Part shown: one piece after another, positions 29,538-38,554 of the stretch | Numbering within the stretch: the stretch's first letter is position 1 | Layout: every line of letters starts with the position of its first letter | DNA from: an uncultured Sphingomonadales bacterium | Lineage (GTDB): Bacteria > Pseudomonadota > Alphaproteobacteria > Sphingomonadales > Sphingomonadaceae | Assembly (NCBI GenBank): GCA_903832325.1 | Contig: CAILBC010000003.1 | Span: forward strand, 1 to 64,000 | Direction: 5' to 3' | Length of the DNA: 64,000 nt | Translations under genes and position numbers: made by a program | The notes under the pieces: generated by a model | What the model was told of the DNA's origin: nothing | The model's input: only the letters and a program-made list of their open reading frames with translations | The model's database searches: none

Positions 29538-32114
29538 TACTTTTGCCGGGCGCGCGCGCAGCACGGCCAGCGATCCACCCAGCGCCAGCGCCATGACCAG
29601 CGCCAGCCCCAGCACCAGCACGCCGCCGATCCGCCACCAATCGGGCAGCCAGGCAAAATCGAACAGCCACACCACCACGCCCCACGCGATGCCCGTGCCA
29701 AGCCCCAGCGCGACCAGCCCCAGAATCGCCGATAGCAGGCCATATTCGGCCAGCACCAGCAACAGCAATTGTCGCTGGCTGGCACCCAGCACGCGCAGGA
29801 TCACCGTGTCATAGGCGCGCGCGGCGCGCTGCGCGGCAATCGCGCCGGCCAGCACTGCAAGGCCTGCCAGCACCGCGACCGAGGCCGCCGCCAGCACCGC
29901 GCTGCCCACTTCCGACAGGATCTGCCGCGCCTGCGCCAGCACCGGGCCCACCTCGATCACCGAACTGGCCGGCAGCGCGCGCACCAGCGCCGACAGGATG
30001 GCGCGGCGCACCGGCGCGGTGCGCGCGGCGGGTGGCAGCTCGATCGTGGCTGCCAGATTGTGCGGCGCATCGGCAATCGCATCGCGGCTGAACACCAGCA
30101 CATAGTTGAATCCAAACGAATCCCAGTCGATCCGCCGGAAGGATGTGATCGTGGCGCTGCGTTCCACCCCCAGCAACGATATCGTCAGCCGGTCGCCCAG
30201 GTGCAGCTTCAGCACTTTGGCCAGGCTTTCGTCGACGGAAACCTGCGGGCCGGCATGATCGGCGCCCCACCAGCGGCCGGCGGTCAGCACGTTCCCCTGT
30301 GGCAGGGCATCGGCATACGTCAGCCCGCGATCACCGCGCAGGGCCCAGGCATCGTCGGGAATCGCCTTCAGATCGGCCACGCGCGTCATGCGCGTTGCCG
30401 GGCCATAGGCCAGGATCGATCCGCGCAGCGCGGGCACCGTGCGCACCGCCGCCCCCGGCGCGATGCCCTGTACCAGCGCGCGGAATGTCGCCTCTGCCGG
30501 GCGTGGCACATCGAGCACGAAGTAATCGGGCGCGCGGGCGGGCACCCGCCGCGCAATATTGCCGTCCAGGCTGGTCTGCACGCCGGCCAGCACCACGAAC
30601 GCCGCCAGCGCAAAGCCCAGTGCCACGACCAGCGCCGGGGTCTGCGCGCCGGGTCGGTGCAAATTGGCCAGCGCCATCCGCGCAATCGTGCCGCGCGGGC
30701 GCGGGATGTGCGCCGCCGCGCGGGTCAGCCCCCAGCCAAGCAGCCCCAGCAGCGCAAACAGCCCCGCCGCCCCACCCAGAAAGCCAAGCGCGAGCAGGGG
30801 TTGCGCCGCCGGCAGCACCGCCAGCGCGACAATTCCGCACAACCCGCCGCCCACCGGCAGCGCCAGCGCGCGCCACGGCAGCGCCAGCGGCACGATCCGC
30901 GCACGCAACAGCGCCATCGCCGGAAACTGCCGCGCGCGCAGCAGCGGCGGCGCGGCAAATGTGGTCGCGATCAGCAGGCCCTGCGCGGCCGCCGTGCCCA
31001 GCGCTGCCGGATCGAACACCAGCCCCGACGCCACCGGCAGCACCCCGCGCAGCGCCAGCGCGATCAGCGGCGTGGCCAACAGCCCCAGCACCAGGCCCAG
31101 CACGATCGCGCCCAGGCTGGCCACCGCGATTTGCAGCACGAACACCCGGCCGATATCGGCACTGGTTGCGCCCAGGATCTTCAGCGTGGCAATCGTGCCG
31201 CGCCGCGCATCCAGAAACCCGGTCACGCCATTGCCGATGCCGATCCCGGCAATCGCCAGCGCCGCCAGCGCCACCAGCGCCAGAAACTGCCCCATCCGCG
31301 AAACAAACCGGTCCAGCCCTGGCGATGCCCGGTCGCGGGTGCGGAATTCGAACCCGGATGCGGGAAACGCGGCCTTGAACGCGGAAACCGTCGCCTGCGG
31401 GGCGATTTGCGGCGCCAGGCGCACGCGGTATTTCCAGCGCGCCATCGCGCCTGTGGAAACCAGGCCGGATTGCGCCAGTGCGTCCGTGCCGATGATCACC
31501 GTGGGGCCCAGTGCAAACCCTTCGCCCAGCCGGTCGGGCTCTTCGGCGATCACCCCGCCAATGGTCAGGTCCGCTGCCCCGATGCGCAGATGATCGCCCA
31601 CCGCAACCCCCAGCCGGTCGGCCACGCCCGGCGCGATCCAGGCGGTCATGCCCGTCGGGGCGCCCGCCGTGCGGACTGTGCCACGCGCATCGGCCAGCGT
31701 CAGCGTGCCATAGAGCGGCCAATGCGCATCAACCGCTTTCAACTCGACCGGAACCGCACTGCCATCGCCGTTTTGCCGTTGCGCCATGGCCTGCATGCGC
31801 ACCCCGGCCGAAACCGTGCCGGCCCGGGCAATCGCGGCATATTCGCGCGCGCTGGCCGGGCGCGCCGCAACGGTGAATTCGGCATCCCCGCCCAGCGTCG
31901 CGCGCCCGCGCGTGGTCAGTTCACGGTCAATCGCCCCGGTCAACGTGCCGATCGCCGCCAGCGCCGCCGCGCCCAGCACCAGACAGACCACCAGCAGCCG
32001 AAGCCCGCGAAACCGCCAATCCAGCCCGCGCCGCGCCAGCCGCCACGCAGTGCGCCATTCGAGAGTTCGGCTGGCGAGATTTCGGCTGGCGAGAGTTCGG
32101 CTGGCACCCGTCAT
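29523..32114 (-). CDS. ybbP: YbbP-like ABC transporter permease (FtsX/MacB superfamily)
   Basis: This is an 863-residue inner-membrane protein with a first membrane segment near residue 40 (LRLLVVCLVLGAAALAAIGTL), a periplasmic MacB-like domain, two blocks of membrane helices, a second periplasmic domain and a final FtsX block ending RARPAKVLREL. This double-FtsX layout matches YbbP and LolC/E relatives. With the YbbA-like ATPase encoded upstream it should form a mechanotransmission or lipid/lipoprotein-handling ABC complex. The start is placed at MTGASRTL; the N-terminal cytoplasmic residues contain a 3 x 5-residue repeat. Confidence 0.85.
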   Translation of the reverse strand: MTGASRTLASRNLASRTLEWRTAWRLARRGLDWRFRGLRLLVVCLVLGAAALAAIGTLTGAIDRELTTRGRATLGGDAEFTVAARPASAREYAAIARAGTVSAGVRMQAMAQRQNGDGSAVPVELKAVDAHWPLYGTLTLADARGTVRTAGAPTGMTAWIAPGVADRLGVAVGDHLRIGAADLTIGGVIAEEPDRLGEGFALGPTVIIGTDALAQSGLVSTGAMARWKYRVRLAPQIAPQATVSAFKAAFPASGFEFRTRDRASPGLDRFVSRMGQFLALVALAALAIAGIGIGNGVTGFLDARRGTIATLKILGATSADIGRVFVLQIAVASLGAIVLGLVLGLLATPLIALALRGVLPVASGLVFDPAALGTAAAQGLLIATTFAAPPLLRARQFPAMALLRARIVPLALPWRALALPVGGGLCGIVALAVLPAAQPLLALGFLGGAAGLFALLGLLGWGLTRAAAHIPRPRGTIARMALANLHRPGAQTPALVVALGFALAAFVVLAGVQTSLDGNIARRVPARAPDYFVLDVPRPAEATFRALVQGIAPGAAVRTVPALRGSILAYGPATRMTRVADLKAIPDDAWALRGDRGLTYADALPQGNVLTAGRWWGADHAGPQVSVDESLAKVLKLHLGDRLTISLLGVERSATITSFRRIDWDSFGFNYVLVFSRDAIADAPHNLAATIELPPAARTAPVRRAILSALVRALPASSVIEVGPVLAQARQILSEVGSAVLAAASVAVLAGLAVLAGAIAAQRAARAYDTVILRVLGASQRQLLLLVLAEYGLLSAILGLVALGLGTGIAWGVVVWLFDFAWLPDWWRIGGVLVLGLALVMALALGGSLAVLRARPAKVLREL
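32061..32105 (-). repeat. Three 15-bp tandem repeats in the ybbP N-terminal coding region
   Basis: Units at 32061-32075, 32076-32090 and 32091-32105 read GAGAGTTCGGCTGGC, GAGATTTCGGCTGGC and GAGAGTTCGGCTGGC. They encode repeated S-R-T/N-L-A/E pentapeptides right after the start codon. The period keeps the frame, as expected for replication slippage. Confidence 0.85.
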
Positions 32115-32263
32115 GCCGCGACCATCCGCAAGGGCAATTGGCGGCTCAACCGCCCAGCCCCGCGCACCGCATCCCCAACCCCGATCGTGCCGGGCCTGTC
32201 GACGCACACGCGCTGCCGGTTGCCCGGCATGTTGCCGCCATCAGTTGGCGCGCGTGCTGGCGC

Positions 32264-32290
32264 GCATCCTTCGACAGGTTCAGGATACGC
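32264..32290. repeat. Sphingomonad-type extragenic palindrome in the ybbA-ybbP spacer
   Basis: GCATCCTTCGACAGG followed by TTCAGGATACGC contains the dyad ATCCT..AGGAT around TCGACAGG. The core CCTTCGACAGG-TTCAGG resembles a short palindromic repeat I recall as abundant between genes in sphingomonads. Only one copy was noticed here. It sits in the 211-base gap that separates the ATPase from its permease. Confidence 0.5.
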
Positions 32291-32325
32291 GGGCCTGGCA
32301 ATGGGTGCCCGCTTCCCCGCGCCCG

Positions 32326-33048
32326 TCATGCGCGGGTTTCATCGCTGACGATATGCCCGTCGGCCAGCCGCACGATGCGGCGGCAGCGCTGCGCCAGCGC
32401 CTCGTCATGGGTGACCATGATCAGCGTTGCCCCGGCCGCAGCCGCACGCGCAAACAGCAAGTCGGCCACCGCCGCGCCGTTGGTATGGTCCAGATTGCCA
32501 GTCGGCTCGTCGGCAAACAGCAGGGCTGGCGCCGGCGCCAACGCACGCGCGATCGCCACGCGCTGCTGTTCCCCGCCCGACAGTTGCGCCGGATAATGGT
32601 TCTGCCGCGCGGTCAGGCCGACCGCTGCCAGTTCGTCGCGCGCGCGGTCCATCGCATCGGGAATTCCGGCCAGTTCCAGCGGGGTGGCCACGTTTTCCAG
32701 CGCGGTCATTGTCGGCAGCAGGTGAAATGCCTGCAACACCACGCCGATCCGCCCGCGCCGCGCGGTCGCCAGCGAATCCTCGTCCAGCGCGGAAAAATCC
32801 TGCCCCGCGACATGCAGGCTGCCCGCAGTCGCGCGCTCCAGCCCGGCCATGATCGCCAGCAATGACGATTTGCCCGATCCCGACGGACCCAGCAGCGCCA
32901 GCGTTTCGCCCGTGGCAACGGACAGGTCGATATCCTGCAACACCCGGACCCGGCCATCGCCTTCGCCCAGGTCCAGCGACAGATTTCGGGCGATAATTAT
33001 GGGGCGGGGGATTATGGAGCCAGGAAAAATGGAGGGGGTGCTTGTCAC
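32326..33048 (-). CDS. ybbA: YbbA-like ABC transporter ATPase (LolD/MacB type)
   Basis: This is a 240-residue ABC ATPase with Walker [15 protein letters not shown]-loop LQAFHLLP, signature LSGGEQQRVAIARAL, Walker B LLFADEPTGNLD and switch His in MVTHDEALA. The start is assigned to the GTG at 33048 because the ATG at 33105 collides with the divergent tesA-like start. That also gives the family length. It pairs with the downstream YbbP-like permease, and the divergent esterase reproduces the E. coli tesA/ybbA-ybbP arrangement. Confidence 0.88.
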   Translation of the reverse strand: MTSTPSIFPGSIIPRPIIIARNLSLDLGEGDGRVRVLQDIDLSVATGETLALLGPSGSGKSSLLAIMAGLERATAGSLHVAGQDFSALDEDSLATARRGRIGVVLQAFHLLPTMTALENVATPLELAGIPDAMDRARDELAAVGLTARQNHYPAQLSGGEQQRVAIARALAPAPALLFADEPTGNLDHTNGAAVADLLFARAAAAGATLIMVTHDEALAQRCRRIVRLADGHIVSDETRA

Positions 33049-33103
33049 TGCCCATCCGTGACATAGATTGGGGTACTCCCGCAAGTTCCCGCAAAGGACA
33101 GCC

Positions 33104-33856
33104 ATGCGTTTCCCCTCTACCTTTGTTCCGGGCCTCGTTGTGGCTGCTTGCCTTGCGCTCGCGGCGTGCGGGGCCAAACCGGAGCCGCGCGGGCCGGAGC
33201 CTGAAGCGCCCCCCGGGGCGCCGAATGCCGCGCTGGTTGCCCCGGCCGATGCGGGATCGTCCGCGCCGCGCGCGGCAGTGCCCGCCGATGCCCCGGTGAT
33301 CCTGGCCTTTGGCGACAGCCTTTATGCCGGATACCGGCTTGATCCCAACGACAGCTATCCGGCCCAGCTTGAGGCGGCGCTGAATGCCGCGGGCGTGCCG
33401 GCGCGCGTGGTCAATGCCGGGGTTTCGGGCGATACCACCGCCGCCGGTCTGCAACGGCTGGCTTTCACGCTTGATAACCAGCCGAAAAAGCCCGCGCTGG
33501 TCATGGTCGGGCTGGGTGGCAACGACATGCTGCGCGGCCTGCCCCCGGCACAGACCCGCGCCAATCTCGAAGCGATCGTCACCGCGATCGAGGCGCGCCA
33601 TATCCCCGTGCTGATCACCGGCATGCTCGCCGGGCACAATCTGGGCGAAGACTATCGCCAGGCGTTCAACCCGATCTTTCCGCAAGTCGCGCGCGCGCAT
33701 CACGCCGCGCTCGTGCCGTTTTTCGAACAGGCGGTGGTGGGAAATCCGGCGCTGCTGCTCGATGACCACATCCACCCCACCCGCGCCGGCGTGGCGGCGA
33801 TCGTGAAAGCGACCGAACCGACAGTGGCGGCCGCGCTGAAGGCAGCCACGGGCTGA
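33104..33856 (+). CDS. tesA: TesA-like SGNH/GDSL esterase, predicted lipoprotein
   Basis: This is a 250-residue SGNH hydrolase. The signal sequence ends in lipobox LALAAC, so it is probably lipidated. A Pro/Ala linker is followed by block I FGDSLYAG (nucleophile Ser), block II VSGDTTAAG, block III GLGGNDMLRG and block V DDHIHPTRAG with the catalytic Asp and His. TesA-type enzymes hydrolyse thioesters, lysophospholipids and arylesters in the periplasm. AAAGGAC precedes the ATG. It is divergent from ybbA and converges with recF. Confidence 0.9.
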   Translation: MRFPSTFVPGLVVAACLALAACGAKPEPRGPEPEAPPGAPNAALVAPADAGSSAPRAAVPADAPVILAFGDSLYAGYRLDPNDSYPAQLEAALNAAGVPARVVNAGVSGDTTAAGLQRLAFTLDNQPKKPALVMVGLGGNDMLRGLPPAQTRANLEAIVTAIEARHIPVLITGMLAGHNLGEDYRQAFNPIFPQVARAHHAALVPFFEQAVVGNPALLLDDHIHPTRAGVAAIVKATEPTVAAALKAATG

Positions 33857-33877
33857 AACCGAAGGCAGGATTTGGCG

Positions 33878-34990
33878 CTATTCCCGCTCCACATGCCCAT
33901 CGGTCACCCGCCAGAACGCGGCGGGCGCGGGCAGGTCGGCAAAGGGCGCGGGTTCGGTGCCGGTCATCCACACTTGCGCGCCCGATGCGGCCAGCCGGGC
34001 ATAGAGCGCGGCGCGGCGCAGCGGATCGAGATGCGCGGCGATTTCATCCAGCAGCAGCAGCCGCGGCCGCACGCCAGCCCCCGGCCCGGCCCCCGGTTCT
34101 GCCCCCGGTCCTGTCTGGTCGAGCACCGCATGCGCCAGCACGATGGCGATCAGCATCGCCTTCTGCTCGCCGGTCGAACAGCTTGCCGCCGGGGCATTCT
34201 TGGCCGCCATGGTCACCGCCAGATCATCGCGGTGCGGCCCGGTCAGCGTGCGCCCTGCCGCGCGATCGCGGCGGCGGCCTTCGCGCAGCAGCGCGGCGAG
34301 CGCGGTGGGCGTGGCGGGGCTATCGCCGGCATAGGCCAGCACCGGCCGCGCAAACGGGCCATCCGGTTCGGCCGCAATCGCCGCGTCCAGCCGCCGGGTC
34401 AGCGCCGCGCGCGCCGCCACGATCGCCGCGCCGGTTTCGGCCAGTTGCGCCTCCAGCGCATCCAGCCACAGCGGATCGGGTTCGGCGGGATCGGCCAGCA
34501 GCCGGTTGCGTTCGCGCAGCGCCGTGTCATAGCGCGCGGCCAGCCGGGCATGCCCAGGCTCCACCGCCAGCACCAGCCGATCGAGAAAGCGCCGCCGCGC
34601 GCCCGCACCTTCGGCAAACAGGCGATCCATTGCCGGGGTCAGCCAGGTCACCGCCAGCCATTCGGCCAGACGCGTCGCGGGGCCTTCGGCGCCGTTGATC
34701 CGCACCGTGCGGCGCCCCGGCGCGGCGGCGGTGGTGGCCGTGGCCAGCGCCAGGCCGCCCGCGTCGATCTCGGCCGCCACGGCAAAGCCACCCGCGCCGG
34801 TGATAGATGCCATTTCGGCGGGCTGCGCGCGGCGCAGTCCGCGCCCCGGGGCCAGCAGGCTGATCGCCTCCAGCACATTGGTCTTGCCCGCGCCATTTTC
34901 GCCAAACAGCACGTTGAACGGCGCCATCGCATCGAGCCGGGTCGCGGCATGGTTGCGAAAATCGCGCAAAGTCAGGCGGGTCAGGACCAT
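33878..34990 (-). CDS. recF: RecF, recombination mediator SMC-like ATPase
   Basis: This is a 370-residue protein. The N-terminus [18 protein letters not shown] is typical, Walker A is [10 protein letters not shown], and the C-terminal [11 protein letters not shown] and [16 protein letters not shown] signature motifs and [13 protein letters not shown]alker B are present. RecF helps load RecA at ssDNA gaps with RecO and RecR. Just before Walker B there is a Gly/Pro/Ala/Glu repeat insertion ([13 protein letters not shown]). It lies apart from dnaA-dnaN-gyrB, with pspF upstream. Confidence 0.94.
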   Translation of the reverse strand: MVLTRLTLRDFRNHAATRLDAMAPFNVLFGENGAGKTNVLEAISLLAPGRGLRRAQPAEMASITGAGGFAVAAEIDAGGLALATATTAAAPGRRTVRINGAEGPATRLAEWLAVTWLTPAMDRLFAEGAGARRRFLDRLVLAVEPGHARLAARYDTALRERNRLLADPAEPDPLWLDALEAQLAETGAAIVAARAALTRRLDAAIAAEPDGPFARPVLAYAGDSPATPTALAALLREGRRRDRAAGRTLTGPHRDDLAVTMAAKNAPAASCSTGEQKAMLIAIVLAHAVLDQTGPGAEPGAGPGAGVRPRLLLLDEIAAHLDPLRRAALYARLAASGAQVWMTGTEPAPFADLPAPAAFWRVTDGHVERE

Positions 34991-35003
34991 GCCGGGGTGC
35001 CGA

Positions 35004-36047
<1,044 letters not shown>

Positions 36048-36075
36048 TCCCAAGGAATAGCAGATTTCACCAAGA

Positions 36076-36135
36076 TTGCGCAAGAATGCCCATATCGCTT
36101 TTGCGGTGTGGAGCGCCAAAACTGCGCATTTGCGC
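36076..36135 (+). promoter_or_regulatory. Candidate PspF upstream activating sites
   Basis: Two short palindromes, TTGCGCAA (36076-36083) and GCGCA-TT-TGCGC (36124-36135), lie between pspF and the sigma-54 promoter. Their spacing from the promoter suits enhancer sites. They also overlap the pspF leader, so PspF may control its own synthesis. Confidence 0.45.
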
Positions 36136-36147
36136 CATTCGCGCGAA

Positions 36148-36164
36148 TTGGCACGCCTCGTGCA
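36148..36164 (+). promoter_or_regulatory. Sigma-54 (-24/-12) promoter of the psp operon
   Basis: TTGGCACGCCTCGTGCA matches TTGGCACR-N4-TTGCA closely, with GG and GC 12 bases apart. It lies 54 bases upstream of the first small ORF. With divergent pspF this identifies the operon as PspF/RpoN controlled. Confidence 0.9.
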
Positions 36165-36217
36165 ATACTGTTGGCGTGGCCCCGCCGGGGCATCGCCCGG
36201 TTTCAGGAGATACCAAG

Positions 36218-36394
36218 ATGACCGACACCGCCCGCTTTTTCGCATCGCCCCTGGGTCGTGCCGCGCTGGCCAGCATTCTGGCGCTGGGCGCGCTGAGCGG
36301 CCTTTCGCTGACGCACCAGGCGCCGCTTCACCGCCTCGTGCTTGCGCCCCAGGTGGTGGCGAGCCCCGCGGCGATCACCGGCGAACTGGCATGA
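36218..36394 (+). CDS. 58-residue single-span membrane protein, first gene of the psp operon
   Basis: An ATG behind CAGGAGATACCAAG starts a 58-residue protein with one hydrophobic segment (about residues 12-32, RAALASILALGALSGLSL). It is the first ORF after the sigma-54 promoter, so it should be made under envelope stress. Its TGA overlaps an ATG that is in frame with pspA. No homology to a named Psp protein is evident. Confidence 0.75.
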   Translation: MTDTARFFASPLGRAALASILALGALSGLSLTHQAPLHRLVLAPQVVASPAAITGELA

Positions 36395-36558
36395 CCACGC
36401 CCACTTTTCCGCTGTCGCGGCTTGATCGGGAGATCGCCGCGCGGCAGGTTGGCGCAGGCAGGCAGGCTGGCACCGATGCGCGCCACTGGCCGGAAGATGC
36501 AACCCGCGACCAGACCCCCGGTTCTCCCTATCGCAATCGCAGCAACGGAGCCTTTCCG

Positions 36559-37230
36559 ATGAGTATCTTTTCCCGCACGCGCGATATCATCGCCGCCAAT
36601 TTCACCGATTTGCTCGATCGCGCCGAAGACCCGGTAAAAATGATCCGCATGATCATCCTGGAAATGGAGGAAACGCTGGTCGAAGTGCGCGCCTCGGCCG
36701 CGCGCAGCATTGCCGATCAAAAGGAAATGCAGCGCCATGTCGACCGGCTTGACCGGCTCCAGGCCGATTGGGCGGACAAGGCGCAACTGGCGCTGTCGAA
36801 ATCGCGCGAAGATCTGGCGCGGGCAGCGCTGATCGAAAAGAAAAAGGCCGGCGACATGGCCGACCAGCTGCGCAAGGAAATCGCCATCCTGGCCGATTCG
36901 CTCCACGCCTATGAGGCCGATATCGAAAAGCTGCAGACTCGCCTGCGTGAAGCGCGCAGCCGCCAGAGCGCGATTGCCGCGCGGCTGGAATCGGCAGAAA
37001 ACCGCGTTCGCCTGCGCAAGCTGATGACCAGCGAGCGCGTGGACGAGGCGCTGGCCCGGTTCGACCATCTGGAGCGCCGCGTCGATGATGCCGAAGGCCG
37101 CGCCGATGCGCTCGATCTGGCCGGCGCCAAGCCGACGCTGGCCGACGAGATCGCCGCGCTCGCTGCCGAAGACCGCATCGACGAAGAACTCGCCGCGATG
37201 AAGCGCGCGCTGGCCGGCAAGGAGGGCTGA
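36559..37230 (+). CDS. pspA: PspA, membrane-stress effector (ESCRT-III/Vipp1 family)
   Basis: This 223-residue coiled-coil protein starts MSIFSRTRDIIAANFTDLLD, whose amphipathic helix binds stressed membranes. The conserved DRAEDPVKMIRMIILEMEETL follows and long alpha-helices extend to about residue 190. PspA supports the inner membrane and inhibits PspF in unstressed cells. The ATG at 36559 behind ACGGAG gives the canonical N-terminus. The same frame is open back to an ATG at 36391, which would add 56 Arg/Pro-rich residues. Confidence 0.95.
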   Translation: MSIFSRTRDIIAANFTDLLDRAEDPVKMIRMIILEMEETLVEVRASAARSIADQKEMQRHVDRLDRLQADWADKAQLALSKSREDLARAALIEKKKAGDMADQLRKEIAILADSLHAYEADIEKLQTRLREARSRQSAIAARLESAENRVRLRKLMTSERVDEALARFDHLERRVDDAEGRADALDLAGAKPTLADEIAALAAEDRIDEELAAMKRALAGKEG

Positions 37231-37233
37231 ACC

Positions 37234-37539
37234 ATGGATTCCGGAGATGTCATTGCGCTGTTTGGCTGCCTGTCGGTCTTTGTTTTGCTGCCGTGGATCA
37301 TCATGCACTATGTCACGCGGTGGAAAACCGCGGCCACGCTGACATCGGGTGACGAGGCGCTGCTCGACGAGCTTTATCGCCTGGCGCGCCGGCTGGAGGA
37401 CCGCATGACCACGGTTGAACGGCTGGTCGCGTCGGACCATCCCGAATTCCGGCCGCTGGGGCGCACAACCGCGCCGGCCGATGAACCGATGACCGAACTG
37501 GAACACATGCTTGCCGACAAGAAGGGGGCCAGGCCATGA
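37234..37539 (+). CDS. pspB: PspB, phage-shock membrane protein
   Basis: This is a 101-residue protein with an N-terminal membrane segment (VIALFGCLSVFVLLPWIIMHYV) and a cytoplasmic coiled coil including LARRLEDRMTTVERLVASDHPEFR, which aligns with the E. coli PspB tail. PspB with PspC senses envelope stress and releases PspF from PspA. Its stop overlaps the pspC start (ATGA), which implies translational coupling. Confidence 0.9.
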   Translation: MDSGDVIALFGCLSVFVLLPWIIMHYVTRWKTAATLTSGDEALLDELYRLARRLEDRMTTVERLVASDHPEFRPLGRTTAPADEPMTELEHMLADKKGARP

Positions 37540-37913
37540 ACTCTGCACGCACCAAATTCTATCGCGACAAGGCCAATGGCAAATGGATGGGGGTCTGCGC
37601 CGGTATCGCCGACTACACCGGGCTTGACGTGCTGTGGATCCGCCTCGCCTTTGTGGTGTCCACCGTCTGCGGCATGGGCTTTGTTCCGGTGATCTATTTC
37701 GCGCTGGGGTTCCTGTCTGAAAAAAAGCCCGCCAGCCTTTATGCCGATGCCCGGGAACAGAAATTCTGGCAGGGGGTGCGCCAGTCGCCCGCCCGCACTG
37801 CCCGTGAAGTGCGCGCCACGTTCCGCGATATCGACCGTCGCCTGGCCGAAGTCGAAGCGTTCTACGTTTCGTCCAATCCGCGCCTTGCCGCAGAAATCGA
37901 ACAGCTTCGCTGA
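37536..37913 (+). CDS. pspC: PspC, phage-shock membrane sensor
   Basis: This is a 125-residue protein. The PspC domain is recognisable in FYRDKANGKWMGVCAGIADYTGLDVLWIRLAF and a membrane segment at about 45-68 (residues VSTVCGMGFVPVIYFALGF). A C-terminal helical region (FRDIDRRLAEVEAFYVSS) follows. It works with PspB to bind PspA. It overlaps pspB by four bases. Confidence 0.93.
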   Translation: MNSARTKFYRDKANGKWMGVCAGIADYTGLDVLWIRLAFVVSTVCGMGFVPVIYFALGFLSEKKPASLYADAREQKFWQGVRQSPARTAREVRATFRDIDRRLAEVEAFYVSSNPRLAAEIEQLR

Positions 37914-37945
37914 TCGCGCAATCACCATTCCGGGGGGAAACGAAT

Positions 37946-38221
37946 ATGGATCACGGAACACTTGCCTTGCTGGTGCCGCTTTTCGCGCTGGCCATCCCGA
38001 TTGTCGCGATCTGGACCACGCACCAGCGGCGCGTGGAGGAAATCCGGGCAAAGGCCGATGTAGAAAAGGCCGGGCACTTTGCCGCGCAGACCTCGCAACT
38101 GGAAGAGCGCGTGCGCGTGCTGGAACGCATCATCACCGATCGCGGCACCAGCCTGGCCCAGGAAATCGAGGCCCTGCGCGCCGATGAGGGCACCTCTGCC
38201 CCGCCCAAGAAGCTGCAATAG
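37946..38221 (+). CDS. Small PspB-like membrane/coiled-coil protein in the psp operon (91 aa)
   Basis: An N-terminal membrane segment (LALLVPLFALAIPIVAIW) precedes a coiled coil with EERVRVLERIITDRGTSLAQEIEALR, similar to the PspB tail (RxxxLExIxxD). CGGGGGGAAACG serves as the ribosome-binding site. It is 32 bases after pspC and probably belongs to the operon. It is most simply a diverged PspB; function not established. Confidence 0.8.
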   Translation: MDHGTLALLVPLFALAIPIVAIWTTHQRRVEEIRAKADVEKAGHFAAQTSQLEERVRVLERIITDRGTSLAQEIEALRADEGTSAPPKKLQ

Positions 38222-38263
38222 GCCGGCAACGGTATCTGACCTTTCGATCAAGGACCTGACCAC

Positions 38264-38506
38264 GTGGACTTCTGGCTCGCCATCATCATCATCGTTGCCA
38301 TCACCTCGTTCGCCCGCGTGATGCGCACCCGCCACACCGCCATGGCCCGCATCGAGGCGGTGCGCGGCGACAATGCGGAAACCGCCGCGCTGGCCCGCGA
38401 AGTGGCCTCGCTCAATGCCCGCATCGCCGTGCTGGAACGGATCATCACCGACAATCGCAGCAGCCTGAACCTGGCGCACGAAATCGACCAGTTGCGCGAT
38501 CGCTGA
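38264..38506 (+). CDS. Second small PspB-like membrane/coiled-coil protein (80 aa)
   Basis: A GTG behind AAGGACC starts MDFWLAIIIIVAITSFARV, a short membrane anchor. A coiled coil containing NARIAVLERIITDNRSSLNLAHEIDQLRD follows. The VLERIITD block is identical to that in the preceding gene, so the two are paralogues. It is the last gene of the apparent psp operon, 48 bases before sufE. Confidence 0.8.
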   Translation: MDFWLAIIIIVAITSFARVMRTRHTAMARIEAVRGDNAETAALAREVASLNARIAVLERIITDNRSSLNLAHEIDQLRDR

Positions 38507-38554
38507 CCGCCCGTGCGGTGCAGTTGAGGCGGCCCTTCCGGTCTGCTAGGCGCC

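Noticed and set aside
29769..32348. An 859-codon open frame on the plus strand
   Set aside because: It is antisense to ybbP, whose protein has clear family features. The composition (Arg/Gln/His/Pro-rich) is the usual GC-rich shadow of a real gene.
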